A stretch of 64,000 nt of DNA from Castellaniella sp034674885. Its GTDB lineage: Bacteria; Pseudomonadota; Gammaproteobacteria; Burkholderiales; Burkholderiaceae_B. The stretch lies in contig NZ_JAUCDS010000014.1 of NCBI RefSeq assembly GCF_034674885.1, positions 16,861-80,860 on the forward strand, in the 5' to 3' direction. Below, in pieces: positions 36,650-44,852 of the stretch (positions within the stretch are counted from its first letter, which is position 1; the number at the start of each line of letters is the position of its first letter). The position numbers and the translations under genes were made by a program. The notes under the pieces were generated by a model. That model saw only the letters and a list, made by a program, of their open reading frames with translations. It had not been told where the DNA came from and ran no database searches.

Positions 36650-37216
36650 TCACACGCCGAACGTGGAAAACGCCAGGTGGTTCAGAATCATCATCACGAT
36701 CTGGGCCACCACCAGCAAGACCAGCGGTGACAGATCCAGCCCCCCCATGCGGGGCAGGACCCGGCGGATCGGGTCCAGCAGCGGCGCCGTCAGGGTATAG
36801 AGCACCGGCATGACCGGTGACAGCGGATTGATCCAGGACAGCACGGCCTGGATCAGCGTCACCCACACGATCACATTGAACAGCCATTTCAGGCCTACCA
36901 GCAGCCCGGTCAGCAGGACCGCGCCGATGGCCGATGCCGGGGGCAGCAGGCCGCCCATGGCGATCAGCCAGGTCAGCAGCAGGTAGACCATGGCCGTGAT
37001 CCAGCAGGCCAGGATGCTGGGCCAGTCGAAACGCCCGCTGACGGGCACGACGCGCCGGATGGGCTGCACCAGCCAGTCGGTGACGCGCAGGATGGCCTGG
37101 GAATAGGGATTGAACGGGTGCAGGCGGATCGCGAAAATCCATGCCCTGAGGATCAGGGCGATGCCAAAGAGCGAAAAGACGATATCAATCAGGAAAAGCA
37201 GGATGTCGCGGACCAT
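36650..37216 (-). CDS. yggT: YggT family membrane protein
   Basis: 188 residues with two YGGT repeats, each with two membrane spans: N-terminal ILRAWIFAIRLHPFNPYSQAI and the C-terminal copy VLSWINPLSPVMPVLYTLTA. The family is implicated in osmotolerance but is not well understood. It is often next to proC, which is not seen here. Confidence 0.92.
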   Translation of the reverse strand: MVRDILLFLIDIVFSLFGIALILRAWIFAIRLHPFNPYSQAILRVTDWLVQPIRRVVPVSGRFDWPSILACWITAMVYLLLTWLIAMGGLLPPASAIGAVLLTGLLVGLKWLFNVIVWVTLIQAVLSWINPLSPVMPVLYTLTAPLLDPIRRVLPRMGGLDLSPLVLLVVAQIVMMILNHLAFSTFGV

Positions 37217-37261
37217 GCGGTGCTCACAGATGGCATGAAGTAGGCCATTGTCGCATTAGCG

Positions 37262-37293
37262 TAAAAGATGCGGCAAGTTGCCTTGCCGCATCT
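37262..37293 (-). terminator. Terminator after the histone-like gene
   Basis: On the minus strand, AGATGCGGCAAG and its exact complement CTTGCCGCATCT form a 12-bp stem around GCAA, ending in TTTT. It lies 21 bases beyond the histone-like stop and before yggT. Confidence 0.75.
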
Positions 37294-37313
37294 GGGGCAT
37301 CCCGCTGCCCGGC

Positions 37314-38096
37314 TTATGGGCGGTTGTTCAGGGGAAACGGCCAGTTGCCCCCCGGATTGGTGTCGGCACGGGCAGCAGGTGCTGGGGTACTGGGCTTGCT
37401 GGCCGCCTTTTTCACCGCAGCGGTTTTGCTGGCTGCGGGTTTCTTTGCTGCTGCTGCCTTGGTGGCCGGGGCTTTGGCGGCGGCCTTGGCCGGTGCCTTT
37501 TTGGCGGGGGCCTTGGCTGCGGGTTTCACGGCGGCTGTCTTTTTGGCGGCAGGAGCCTTGGCGGCGACCGCTTTTTTCACGGCCGGTTTTTTTGCAGCCG
37601 TGGTTTTGCTGGCAGTCGCGGCGGGTTTTTTCGCTGCAGTGGCTTTTGCCGCAGCCGGCTTTTTCACGGTGGATTTTGCGGCCGCCGGTTTGGCAGCGGT
37701 CTTGGCGGCAGGTTTGGCAGCCGTCTTTTTTGCGGCCGCCGGTTTCGCCGCAGTTTTGCTTGCAGCCGGTTTCTTCGTGGCGGCGGCCTTGGTGGCCGGA
37801 GCCTTGGTCGCGGCCTTTTTCACAGAGGCAGCGGCTTTTGCAGTGGACGTCTTTGCCGCAGCCGGTTTTTTGGCGGCCGGGGCGGCCTTTTTGGCGGCGG
37901 TGGTTTTTGCAGCGGGTTTCACTGCTGCGGCCTTTTTGGCAGCGGGTGCTGCTTTTTTAGGGGCAGCCTTGGTGCTGGCGGCAGGTTTTGCTGCAGCCGG
38001 CTTTGCAGCGGCCTTGGGGGCTGCCTTTTTGGGGGCGGCGGATTTTGCAGGGGCGGGTTTTGCGGGTGTGGCTGCGGCTTTCTTGGCGGTTGCCAT
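37314..38096 (-). CDS. Histone H1-like Lys/Ala-rich DNA-binding protein
   Basis: From ATG 38096, 260 residues composed almost wholly of Lys, Ala, Pro and Thr in short degenerate repeats such as AAAKKPAAAK, resembling the C-terminal tail of eukaryotic H1 and the Bordetella histone-like protein BpH1/BphA. It presumably binds DNA without sequence specificity. The last ~19 residues differ sharply and end NPGGNWPFPLNNRP. An AAGGAG lies 8 bases upstream of the ATG. The repeats make the length likely to vary between strains. The frame is open upstream to 38213. Confidence 0.9.
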   Translation of the reverse strand: MATAKKAAATPAKPAPAKSAAPKKAAPKAAAKPAAAKPAASTKAAPKKAAPAAKKAAAVKPAAKTTAAKKAAPAAKKPAAAKTSTAKAAASVKKAATKAPATKAAATKKPAASKTAAKPAAAKKTAAKPAAKTAAKPAAAKSTVKKPAAAKATAAKKPAATASKTTAAKKPAVKKAVAAKAPAAKKTAAVKPAAKAPAKKAPAKAAAKAPATKAAAAKKPAASKTAAVKKAASKPSTPAPAARADTNPGGNWPFPLNNRP

Positions 38097-38184
38097 TGTC
38101 GGGCTCCTTAAGGCAAAAGGAAACGTCCACCCATTTGATATGACCCCCACGTCAGGTGCGGCCCATCTCAAATGGCGCAGGCGT

Positions 38185-38213
38185 GCAATATCATGAATAT
38201 CACACGCGTTCAA
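38185..38213 (-). promoter_or_regulatory. Candidate sigma-70 promoter of the histone-like gene
   Basis: On the minus strand TTGAAC at 38213-38208 and TATTGC at 38190-38185 are separated by exactly 17 bases. The leader to the ATG would be about 80 bases. Confidence 0.45.
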
Positions 38214-38328
38214 GTCTAACGTAAGGACTGTGGGCTTCCAAGCACTATTGGCGCCTGCCGGCCTTTACCCGGCCATCGGATTGCGCTTTGTCTCGAAAAA
38301 GTCGCGTTTCTTTCCGGATCGCCGAGAC

Positions 38329-38763
38329 TCAAAGATAAAACATGGCCTTGGCCAGAAAGACGATCAGGACCACGTGGCAGAACACGCTCAGGTGGATGAT
38401 CTTGAAATGGCGCGATTTCAGCCGGCCCGTGCCGCTCATGGTCATGGCGAAAATGAAGTGGCCCAGCACGCTGAAGGCCAGGATGATCTTGATCCACAGC
38501 AGGGTGGCGAAATGGCTGCCGAAGGGCTGCGCCAGCGCGTCACGGAATTGCCAGGCCATGCCCAGGCCGGCGCCGAACAGGACGATCATGACGAACGGCA
38601 TGATGCGCCGGGCGCGGCGTCCGATGGCCATTTCCACGTTGCGCATTGCTTCCCGGCCCAATGGCTGGCGGATGCCTTCCAGGATCAGGACTTCGAAGAA
38701 TACCGTCCCCACGAACATGATGGCGGCAAACAGATGCAAAGTGACAAGTACGGAATGGCTCAT
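38329..38763 (-). CDS. CopD-family / hypothetical inner-membrane protein
   Basis: 144 residues with four membrane spans, starting MSHSVLVTLHLFAAIMFVGTVFFEV. The histidine in the first helix and the WIKIILAFSVLGHFIF segment fit the CopD/DUF2269-like family of small membrane proteins, some linked to copper or heme. No copC or other copper genes are nearby, so the role is unknown. Confidence 0.75.
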   Translation of the reverse strand: MSHSVLVTLHLFAAIMFVGTVFFEVLILEGIRQPLGREAMRNVEMAIGRRARRIMPFVMIVLFGAGLGMAWQFRDALAQPFGSHFATLLWIKIILAFSVLGHFIFAMTMSGTGRLKSRHFKIIHLSVFCHVVLIVFLAKAMFYL

Positions 38764-38898
38764 GTCAGTAGAATGGTTGTTTTCCCGCAGACCTCGCAGG
38801 GGTGTGAAAATTGTAGGCCGGGCGGTGGGTTCTGTCGGGATCGCCCCTGCCTTTGCCGGGGGTATTGGATGACAATTGTCATGAACAGGAATCAAGCA

Positions 38899-39387
38899 AT
38901 GCGATTCATTCGTCTTTCGATGGCGGCTGCCGGCGCGGCCGTCCTGGGGGTGCTGGCTGGCTGCGCACCTACCAAACCGGCTACGGCGCCCTCGACGCCT
39001 GCTGCGGCGCCGGCCTGCACGCCGGCGGCTGCGGGCGACACGCTGGTGGGCAACTGGCTGTCAGTGGCGGCCCAGAAAGGGGTGGCAGGCGCCTTGCGCA
39101 CCCTGTATACCCTGAATCCGGATGGCACCATGACCTATGTGGAACAGATCAAGCGCCCGCGTGCGCCATCCCAGGGGCTGGAGGAATCCGGCTGCTGGTC
39201 GCGCGATCGCGACACATTGGTGCTGCGTACCCTGGAATCCAACGGCGTGCCCGTGAACCTGAACGACCCGATCTACTCGAACCGCTATCGCGTCGTCCTG
39301 TCCAATGCGACGGAATTGCGCTTGCAGGGTCCGCAGGGCCCCGTGCGAGCCCGGCGCATGTCGCCGGGCTATCGCCTGCCCTTCTGA
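38899..39387 (+). CDS. Small lipoprotein of unknown function
   Basis: 162 residues with a signal peptide and lipobox VLAGC (Cys about 23), a Pro/Ala/Thr linker (about 25-45), and a globular domain starting GDTLVGNWLSV. I do not recognise the family; the WxxDGTMTYVEQ-like strand pattern resembles lipocalin-like or META-type stress lipoproteins, a weak comparison. The start at 38899 has AGGA nine bases upstream; earlier ATGs at 38869 and 38881 lack one. It faces gltX. Confidence 0.75.
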   Translation: MRFIRLSMAAAGAAVLGVLAGCAPTKPATAPSTPAAAPACTPAAAGDTLVGNWLSVAAQKGVAGALRTLYTLNPDGTMTYVEQIKRPRAPSQGLEESGCWSRDRDTLVLRTLESNGVPVNLNDPIYSNRYRVVLSNATELRLQGPQGPVRARRMSPGYRLPF

Positions 39388-39398
39388 TCGGCGGGATT

Positions 39399-40817
39399 TC
39401 AGCCGGCCAGACTGGCTTCCAGGCGCGCCAACACGGTGGCGCGCCCCAGCAGGGTCAGCACCGCGCCGATCGATGGCGTGTGTTTCTGGCCCGTCACGGC
39501 CACCCGCAGCGGGATGGCCAGCTTTGGCATTTTCACGCCCTCGGCCTTCAGGACCGCCTTGATCACGGCGTCCAGCTCGGTTTCATTCCAGTTGTCCAGG
39601 CCCTGGGCCTGTGCCTGGAATGCCCGCAGCAGACCCAGGGCGGCGTCATCCAGCACTTCCGCTCGTAGGGCCGCGTCGGCCGGCACGTAGGGGCCGCAGA
39701 ACAGCAGAGCGCCCTCGGCCAGGTCTTCCAGGGTTTCGCTGCGGTCGCGCAGCAGGGCCATGATGGCCGGCAGATCGGCGCCCTGGGGCTTGCCGCCCCT
39801 TTGCACGATGCGCGGGGCCACGCGTTCGGCCAGATCGGCCGGGTCCAGCTGGCGCAGGGCATGGGCGTTGACCCAGTTCAGTTTCTTGGGATCCCATTGC
39901 GCTGCCGAGCGGCTGAGGTGGCGCGGGTCGAACCATTCCACGAATTGTTCGCGGGTGAACAGTTCGTCGTTGCCGTGGCTCCAGCCCAGGCGTGCCAGGT
40001 AATTGACCATGGCTTCCGGCAGGTAGCCCAGCCGGTCGTATTCCATGACGCTGACCGCTCCGTGGCGCTTCGACAGTTTCTCGCCGTCCGGGCCCAGGAT
40101 CATCGGCACGTGGCCGTAGCGGGGAGGCTCCGCCCCCAGCGCCTGCAGGATCGTGATCTGGCGCGGCGTGTTGTTGACGTGATCGTCGCCCCGGATGACG
40201 TGGCTGATCTGCATGTCCCAGTCGTCGACCACCACACAGAAGTTATAGGTCGGGGTGCCGTCGGGCCGGGCGATCACCAGATCGTCGAGTTCGCTGTTGT
40301 CAAAGCTGATGGGGCCTTTGACCAGGTCGTCCCAGGTCGTGACGCCTTCCTGGGGGCTGCGAAAGCGCACCACCGGCTGGACGCCGGCGGGGATGGGCGG
40401 CAGGGTCTTGCCCGGCTCCGGGCGCCAGGTGCCGTCGTAGCGCGGTTTGGCGCCGATGGCACGGGCGCGTTCGCGCATGGCTTCGACTTCGGCCGGAGTG
40501 CTGTAGCAGGGATAGGCGGAGCCCTGGGCCAGCATGTCGGTGATGACCTGGCGGTAGCGGTCCATGCGCTGCATCTGGTAGAAGGGGCCCTCGTCGGGCT
40601 GCAGGTTCAGCCATTGCATGCCGTCCAGGATGGCCTGCACGGCCTCCGGCGTGGAGCGTTCCAGGTCCGTGTCCTCGATGCGCAGCACGAACGTGCCGCC
40701 GAAGTGGCGTGCGTAGGCCCAGGAAAATAGAGCGGTCCGGGCGCCGCCCAGATGCAGGTATCCGGTGGGTGAAGGCGCAAAGCGCGTGCGCACGGGGCGC
40801 GGGGTGGAAACGGTCAT
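39399..40817 (-). CDS. gltX: Glutamyl-tRNA synthetase
   Basis: 472 residues of a class I aminoacyl-tRNA synthetase. The HIGH-type motif is in RFAPSPTGYLHLGGARTALF and the KMSKS-type motif is KLSKRHGA. Length is as usual for discriminating bacterial GluRS. It is divergent from the Pat-type gene with 107 bases between. Confidence 0.97.
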   Translation of the reverse strand: MTVSTPRPVRTRFAPSPTGYLHLGGARTALFSWAYARHFGGTFVLRIEDTDLERSTPEAVQAILDGMQWLNLQPDEGPFYQMQRMDRYRQVITDMLAQGSAYPCYSTPAEVEAMRERARAIGAKPRYDGTWRPEPGKTLPPIPAGVQPVVRFRSPQEGVTTWDDLVKGPISFDNSELDDLVIARPDGTPTYNFCVVVDDWDMQISHVIRGDDHVNNTPRQITILQALGAEPPRYGHVPMILGPDGEKLSKRHGAVSVMEYDRLGYLPEAMVNYLARLGWSHGNDELFTREQFVEWFDPRHLSRSAAQWDPKKLNWVNAHALRQLDPADLAERVAPRIVQRGGKPQGADLPAIMALLRDRSETLEDLAEGALLFCGPYVPADAALRAEVLDDAALGLLRAFQAQAQGLDNWNETELDAVIKAVLKAEGVKMPKLAIPLRVAVTGQKHTPSIGAVLTLLGRATVLARLEASLAG

Positions 40818-40924
40818 GGCAGTGGTTGGCGGACAGGGTGCGCGTCACGCGAGCCCTGTAGAATCAGGATGGAAATCGTGTATTTTAAAGGACACCCATC
40901 TTTTGGGGCTTCAGGGTAGCCTTC

Positions 40925-43381
40925 ATGTTGCGTCATCGTCTGGCGGCTTTGTTCGAGCCGCGTTCCTTGCTGGTCCTCAGTTCCCGCGAACTTCCCGTCG
41001 TGCAGGCGCCGCCGGGGATGCTGCGCGGGCGCATCGCCGACGTGCGTGTGGATGCCGCCGGGCAGTGGCAGCTGCCTGATCGCCTGGATTTTCTGCAGGC
41101 TGGCCAGCGGCTGGACATGGCCCTGCTCTGCCTGGATCCCGCTCGTCTGCCGGCGGCCCTGGGCGCACTGCGGGCGCACCATCCGCGCTCGCTGGTGCTG
41201 CTGCCGCACGAGACCCCATCGGCCAATCCGGTCGAAACGCAGACGTATTGCCAGGCCTGGGGGCGGATGAACGACTGCCTGGTCCTGGGGCCGGGGGCAC
41301 TGGGTATCCAGCGTCCGCACCTGGGCTTGAACCTGGGGCTGGATCCGCGCGGCGCGCCGGTGGGGCGGGTCGCCCTGGTGGCGCAGTCGCGCATGGTGGC
41401 GGCCGCCGTGCTCGATTGGGCGGGCGACATCCAGTTGGGTTTCTCCGCCGTGGTGTCCACGGGCGATGCCTCGGGCGTGACCACGGCCGAGGTCCTGGAA
41501 TACCTGTCCATGGATTCGCGCTCCGACAGCATCGTGCTCTATCTGGAAGAGGCGGATTCGTCGCGCCGCTTCACCAGCGCGCTGATGGCGGCCGCCAGCG
41601 TCAAGCCGGTCATCGTGCTGAAGGCCGGTCGCCAGGGGCCGGGTCACGACCCGGCCGCCGATGCCGTGTTCGACGCCCTGGTCCGGCGCACCGGCGCCGT
41701 GCGCATCCGTTTTTTCGTGCAATTGTTTTCGGCGCTGAAAGTGCTGGTCCATGCCAAGCGCCAGCGGGGCCGGCGCATTGCGCTGTTTGCCAACGGCCAC
41801 GGCGCCGCCCACCTGGCGCTGGACGCCATCGGCCCGGGCGGGGCAGTGGCGCGGGCTGAGCTGGGCGTGCAGACCCGCCGCGACCTGGCCGCCCTGCTGG
41901 AGCCGGGCGCGACGGTGGACAATCCCGTCGTCAGCCATGCCCCGCTGGACTCGAACCATGTGCGGCAGGTGCTGTCCCTGCTGGCGTCCGACGGCAATGT
42001 CGACGGGGTGCTGGTCCTGATCGCGCCCGACGTCCTGTCGGACATGGATGCGGCGGCCGAAACCCTGGCGCAGTTTTCGGAAGCCGCCGCCAAGCCGATC
42101 ATTTCCTGTTTTCTGGGCGACGCCTCGATGCGCCTGCAGCGCCATCGGCTGGACTCCGTGGGGCTGCCGGCCTTTCGCACGCCGGAATCCGCTGCCAATG
42201 CCTTTGGCATTCTGGCTTCATATCACTACAACCAGACCCTGGCCCAGCAGGCGCTGCCGCCCGAAATGCTGAATCGGGCGCCGCGCCTGGACGAGGCCCG
42301 CACGCTGCTGAACGACGCCATCATGTCCGGGCGGACGGAACTCGATCGCGCCAGCTGCCGCTGGCTGCTGGATTGCTTCCACGTACCCATCCGGGTGGAC
42401 GACCACCCGGCCCCCGAACCGGCGCGCCGGAACGTGCCCATGGCAATCCAGGTGCGCCAGGACGCTCATTTTGGCCCCTATCTGCAGTTTGGCCCGGGCG
42501 GGCGGCCGGCGAGGCTGGCATCGCCGCATCGGGAAATCGAACTGCCGCCGCTGAACAACTACCTGGCCCGCCAGCTGATCCAGCGCGGCAAGTTCTGGTC
42601 GCGGGTGCTGGAAAAGGATCTCAGCCCCGCCGTGTTCGAGCAGTTGCGCGAGTCCCTGGAACGAATTTCCGAGATCGTCAGCGCATTGCCCGGTGTGCGG
42701 TCCCTGCGCATCGACCCGCTGTGGTGGGATGACACCAGCCTGTTTGCCGAAGACATCCAGATCGGCCTGGACCCTGCTTACGATGGCGAGCGCCCGGAAA
42801 ACCAGGCGTACCGCCACATGGCCATCCATCCCTATCCGCGCCGCATGGTGCGGCCCATGGTGATGAAGGACGGCCAGGAATGGCTGTTGCGCCCCATCCG
42901 GCCCGAAGACGCGACCCTGCTGCAGGAATTCGTGCGCGATCTGTCCGACGAATCGCGCTACATGCGGTTCGTGTCCATGCTGCGCGAACTGACCCCCCGC
43001 ATGCTGGCCCGCTACACCCGGATCGACTATGACCGGGAAGTCGCCCTGGTGGCCACGGTGCAGGTGCCCAACCCCGAAAATCGGGGCCTGCTGCGCGAAC
43101 GGATCGTCGGATTCGCCCATTACCTGCGTAACGCCGACGGCCAGGGGGCGGAATACGCGCTGGTCATCGCCGACGACTGGCAGCGGCGCGGCCTGGGCGG
43201 GGAATTGATGCGCAGCCTGTTCCAGGTGGCCCGCCGTCAGAACCTGCGCTACATCGAAGGCCTGGTGCTGGCCACCAACCGCGCCATGATCGGCCTGATG
43301 ACGTCCCTGGGCCTGCAGAACGACCCCGACGCAGAAGACCCAGGAATGAGAAGGGTATGGATGAACCTGGACTCAAAATAG
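40925..43381 (+). CDS. Pat-type protein acetyltransferase: degenerate acyl-CoA synthetase domain fused to GNAT
   Basis: 818 residues: an NDP-forming acyl-CoA synthetase-like region (about 1-500, with GPGALGIQRPHLGLNLG), a residual ATP-grasp segment, and a C-terminal GNAT acetyltransferase domain from about 645 with the acetyl-CoA loop DDWQRRGLGGEL. This is the architecture of Pat/PatZ, which acetylate lysines in acyl-CoA synthetases. The catalytic-His loop of the synthetase family is absent: between KAGR (233-236) and AVFDALVRRTGAVR the sequence is only QGPGHDPAAD. The N-terminal Rossmann glycine loop is also degenerate (LLVLSSRELP), so the synthetase domain is likely regulatory. Confidence 0.88.
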   Translation: MLRHRLAALFEPRSLLVLSSRELPVVQAPPGMLRGRIADVRVDAAGQWQLPDRLDFLQAGQRLDMALLCLDPARLPAALGALRAHHPRSLVLLPHETPSANPVETQTYCQAWGRMNDCLVLGPGALGIQRPHLGLNLGLDPRGAPVGRVALVAQSRMVAAAVLDWAGDIQLGFSAVVSTGDASGVTTAEVLEYLSMDSRSDSIVLYLEEADSSRRFTSALMAAASVKPVIVLKAGRQGPGHDPAADAVFDALVRRTGAVRIRFFVQLFSALKVLVHAKRQRGRRIALFANGHGAAHLALDAIGPGGAVARAELGVQTRRDLAALLEPGATVDNPVVSHAPLDSNHVRQVLSLLASDGNVDGVLVLIAPDVLSDMDAAAETLAQFSEAAAKPIISCFLGDASMRLQRHRLDSVGLPAFRTPESAANAFGILASYHYNQTLAQQALPPEMLNRAPRLDEARTLLNDAIMSGRTELDRASCRWLLDCFHVPIRVDDHPAPEPARRNVPMAIQVRQDAHFGPYLQFGPGGRPARLASPHREIELPPLNNYLARQLIQRGKFWSRVLEKDLSPAVFEQLRESLERISEIVSALPGVRSLRIDPLWWDDTSLFAEDIQIGLDPAYDGERPENQAYRHMAIHPYPRRMVRPMVMKDGQEWLLRPIRPEDATLLQEFVRDLSDESRYMRFVSMLRELTPRMLARYTRIDYDREVALVATVQVPNPENRGLLRERIVGFAHYLRNADGQGAEYALVIADDWQRRGLGGELMRSLFQVARRQNLRYIEGLVLATNRAMIGLMTSLGLQNDPDAEDPGMRRVWMNLDSK

Positions 43382-43398
43382 CCCCTGCGGGCTATTTT
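43375..43398 (+). terminator. Terminator overlapping the stop codon of the Pat-type gene
   Basis: AAAATAGCCC at 43375-43384 and GGGCTATTTT at 43389-43398 form a perfect 10-bp stem with loop CTGC, ending in T residues. The stem includes the stop codon. It is symmetric enough to act in both directions. Confidence 0.75.
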
Positions 43399-43409
43399 GT
43401 GCCAGGTTC

Positions 43410-43518
43410 ATCGGAGCGCCTTGCAAGGCGCGACGTGGATGAGATCGGACATGACATGGTCCACTGCGGACCATGTCATGCCTATCGAATCGGAGTCGCC
43501 TGCAGGCGGCGACGTGGA
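43410..43518. repeat. Pair of direct palindromic repeats flanking a 13-bp inverted repeat
   Basis: Two 30-base units (43410-43439 and 43489-43518) share ATCGGAG at one end and CGACGTGGA at the other; their centres are the palindromes GCGCCTTGCAAGGCGC and CGCCTGCAGGCG. Between them, CATGACATGGTCC (43450-43462) is exactly repeated in reverse complement at 43468-43480. This resembles a REP/BIME-type cluster in the 170-base gap between the Pat-type gene and the esterase. Whether it recurs in the genome cannot be seen here. Confidence 0.6.
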
Positions 43519-43551
43519 CGGATGTTGCAAGCCAAAGATGGCCCCGGACCT

Positions 43552-44244
43552 TTATTTCGCGCCTGATTCGTCCGACTCCGCGAACACTTCCACCAGAAAC
43601 TCCCGGATGTCGTCCAGTTCCTGGGGGTGCAGCCCGTGGGGCATCGGATACGTGTGCCACTGCACCGGTTGCCCCAGCTTTGTCATCGCGTCGCGGCTGG
43701 TTTCCGAGTACGTCAGCGGCACCACCATGTCCTGCGTGCCGTGCGCCATGAACACCGGCGTATTCGCGTTGGCCGGATGGCGTTCGGCTGCCGTGGTGTT
43801 GCGCAGCGGCAGGTAACCCGACAGGCCGATCAGCCCCGCCAGCCTGTGTTCCAGCCGCAGGCCGGTATAGAGCGCCATCGCGCAGCCTTGGGAAAAACCC
43901 GCCAGCGCGATCTGTTCGCGCGGGATGCCGCGTTCGGCCTCGCGCGTGATCAGGGCGGTGATGGCATGTCGCGTGGCGCGGATGCCGTCCACGTCTTCGC
44001 GGGCGTCGCGATCCAGGCCGTACAAGTCATACCAGGCCCGCATCGGCATGCCCTGGTTCAGCGTGACCGGGCGGACTGGCGCGTGTGGAAATACGAAACG
44101 GATGTCCGGCAGCCGGGGATGTGCCAGTTCGGGGACGATGGGCTCGAAATCGTGGCCGTCGGCTCCCAGCCCGTGCAGCCAGATCACGCTGTGTGTCGGC
44201 TTGGGGCCGGTGGTGCGTTCAATCGTTTCCAGCGTCGTGTCCAT
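43552..44244 (-). CDS. Carboxylesterase/phospholipase-type alpha/beta hydrolase
   Basis: 230 residues from ATG 44244 (an in-frame ATG at 44265 adds seven). The alpha/beta-hydrolase features are SVIWLHGLGADGHDF, nucleophile ALAGFSQGCAM, acid HGTQDMVVP and a His in PMPHGLHPQE. It resembles the YpfH/EstB group of small bacterial carboxylesterases; natural substrate unknown. Its start lies inside the end of yjgA (26-base overlap), so translation is likely coupled. Confidence 0.9.
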   Translation of the reverse strand: MDTTLETIERTTGPKPTHSVIWLHGLGADGHDFEPIVPELAHPRLPDIRFVFPHAPVRPVTLNQGMPMRAWYDLYGLDRDAREDVDGIRATRHAITALITREAERGIPREQIALAGFSQGCAMALYTGLRLEHRLAGLIGLSGYLPLRNTTAAERHPANANTPVFMAHGTQDMVVPLTYSETSRDAMTKLGQPVQWHTYPMPHGLHPQELDDIREFLVEVFAESDESGAK

Positions 44245-44800
44245 TGGGGATGTCCTCGAAGTCAATCTGTTTCAGGGTCTGGAACAGCGCCCGGTAATGT
44301 TTGCGAGCGGGCTCCTGATCGGGAGTGCGCGACAGATTGTCCTTGGCTTCCTTGCGGGCTGCGCGGATCTGGGCCCGCAGCGCCTGGCTGTCCAGTTGTG
44401 GAAAGGATGCCAATAGCTGAGTCAGGGTCTGGTCATCATCGATCAGGCGGTCGCGCAGGGCCTCCAGGCGATGCATGGATCGCGTCTGTTCGCGCGAACC
44501 GCTGGCCCATTCCGCCAGCTGGCGGCGCAGCGCATCGGCGTCGGCGCGGCGCAGCAGCTTGCCCACGTAATGGGTCTGCCTGCGGCGGCCTTCGTTGCTG
44601 TGGATGCGCTGGGCCAGGGTGATGGCTTCGCGCAGGGATTCGTCCAGTGGCAGTTGGGCCAACCGGGCCGTGGGCAAGGCGATCAATTCGCGGCCCAGGT
44701 CGAGCAATGCGTGCAGATCGCGCTTGACCTGGGATTTGCTGGGCCGCTGGTCTTGGGCGGCATCCTCGTCCGGCAGGAGTTCGTCCATGGCTTCGGGCAT
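44219..44800 (-). CDS. yjgA: Ribosome biogenesis factor YjgA (DarP)
   Basis: 193 residues, highly charged and mostly helical. The family's sequence features are SKSQVKRDLHALLDLGRELIALP, the ITLAQRIHSNEGRRRQTHYVGKLLR stretch, and the C-terminal KHYRALFQTLKQI. YjgA binds 50S precursors. It is divergent from pmbA with 52 bases between; the two are commonly neighbours in proteobacteria. Confidence 0.95.
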   Translation of the reverse strand: MPEAMDELLPDEDAAQDQRPSKSQVKRDLHALLDLGRELIALPTARLAQLPLDESLREAITLAQRIHSNEGRRRQTHYVGKLLRRADADALRRQLAEWASGSREQTRSMHRLEALRDRLIDDDQTLTQLLASFPQLDSQALRAQIRAARKEAKDNLSRTPDQEPARKHYRALFQTLKQIDFEDIPNGHDAGND

Positions 44801-44852
44801 AAAATGGTTTGCAATTGGCTATGATAACCGTCTTGACTCCGGCGGATTGCGC

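Noticed and set aside
37314..38096. Repetitive region considered as a CRISPR-like array or tandem repeat
   Set aside because: The repetition is in short degenerate codons for Lys and Ala in one reading frame with a start, a ribosome binding site and a terminator; it is a coding gene.
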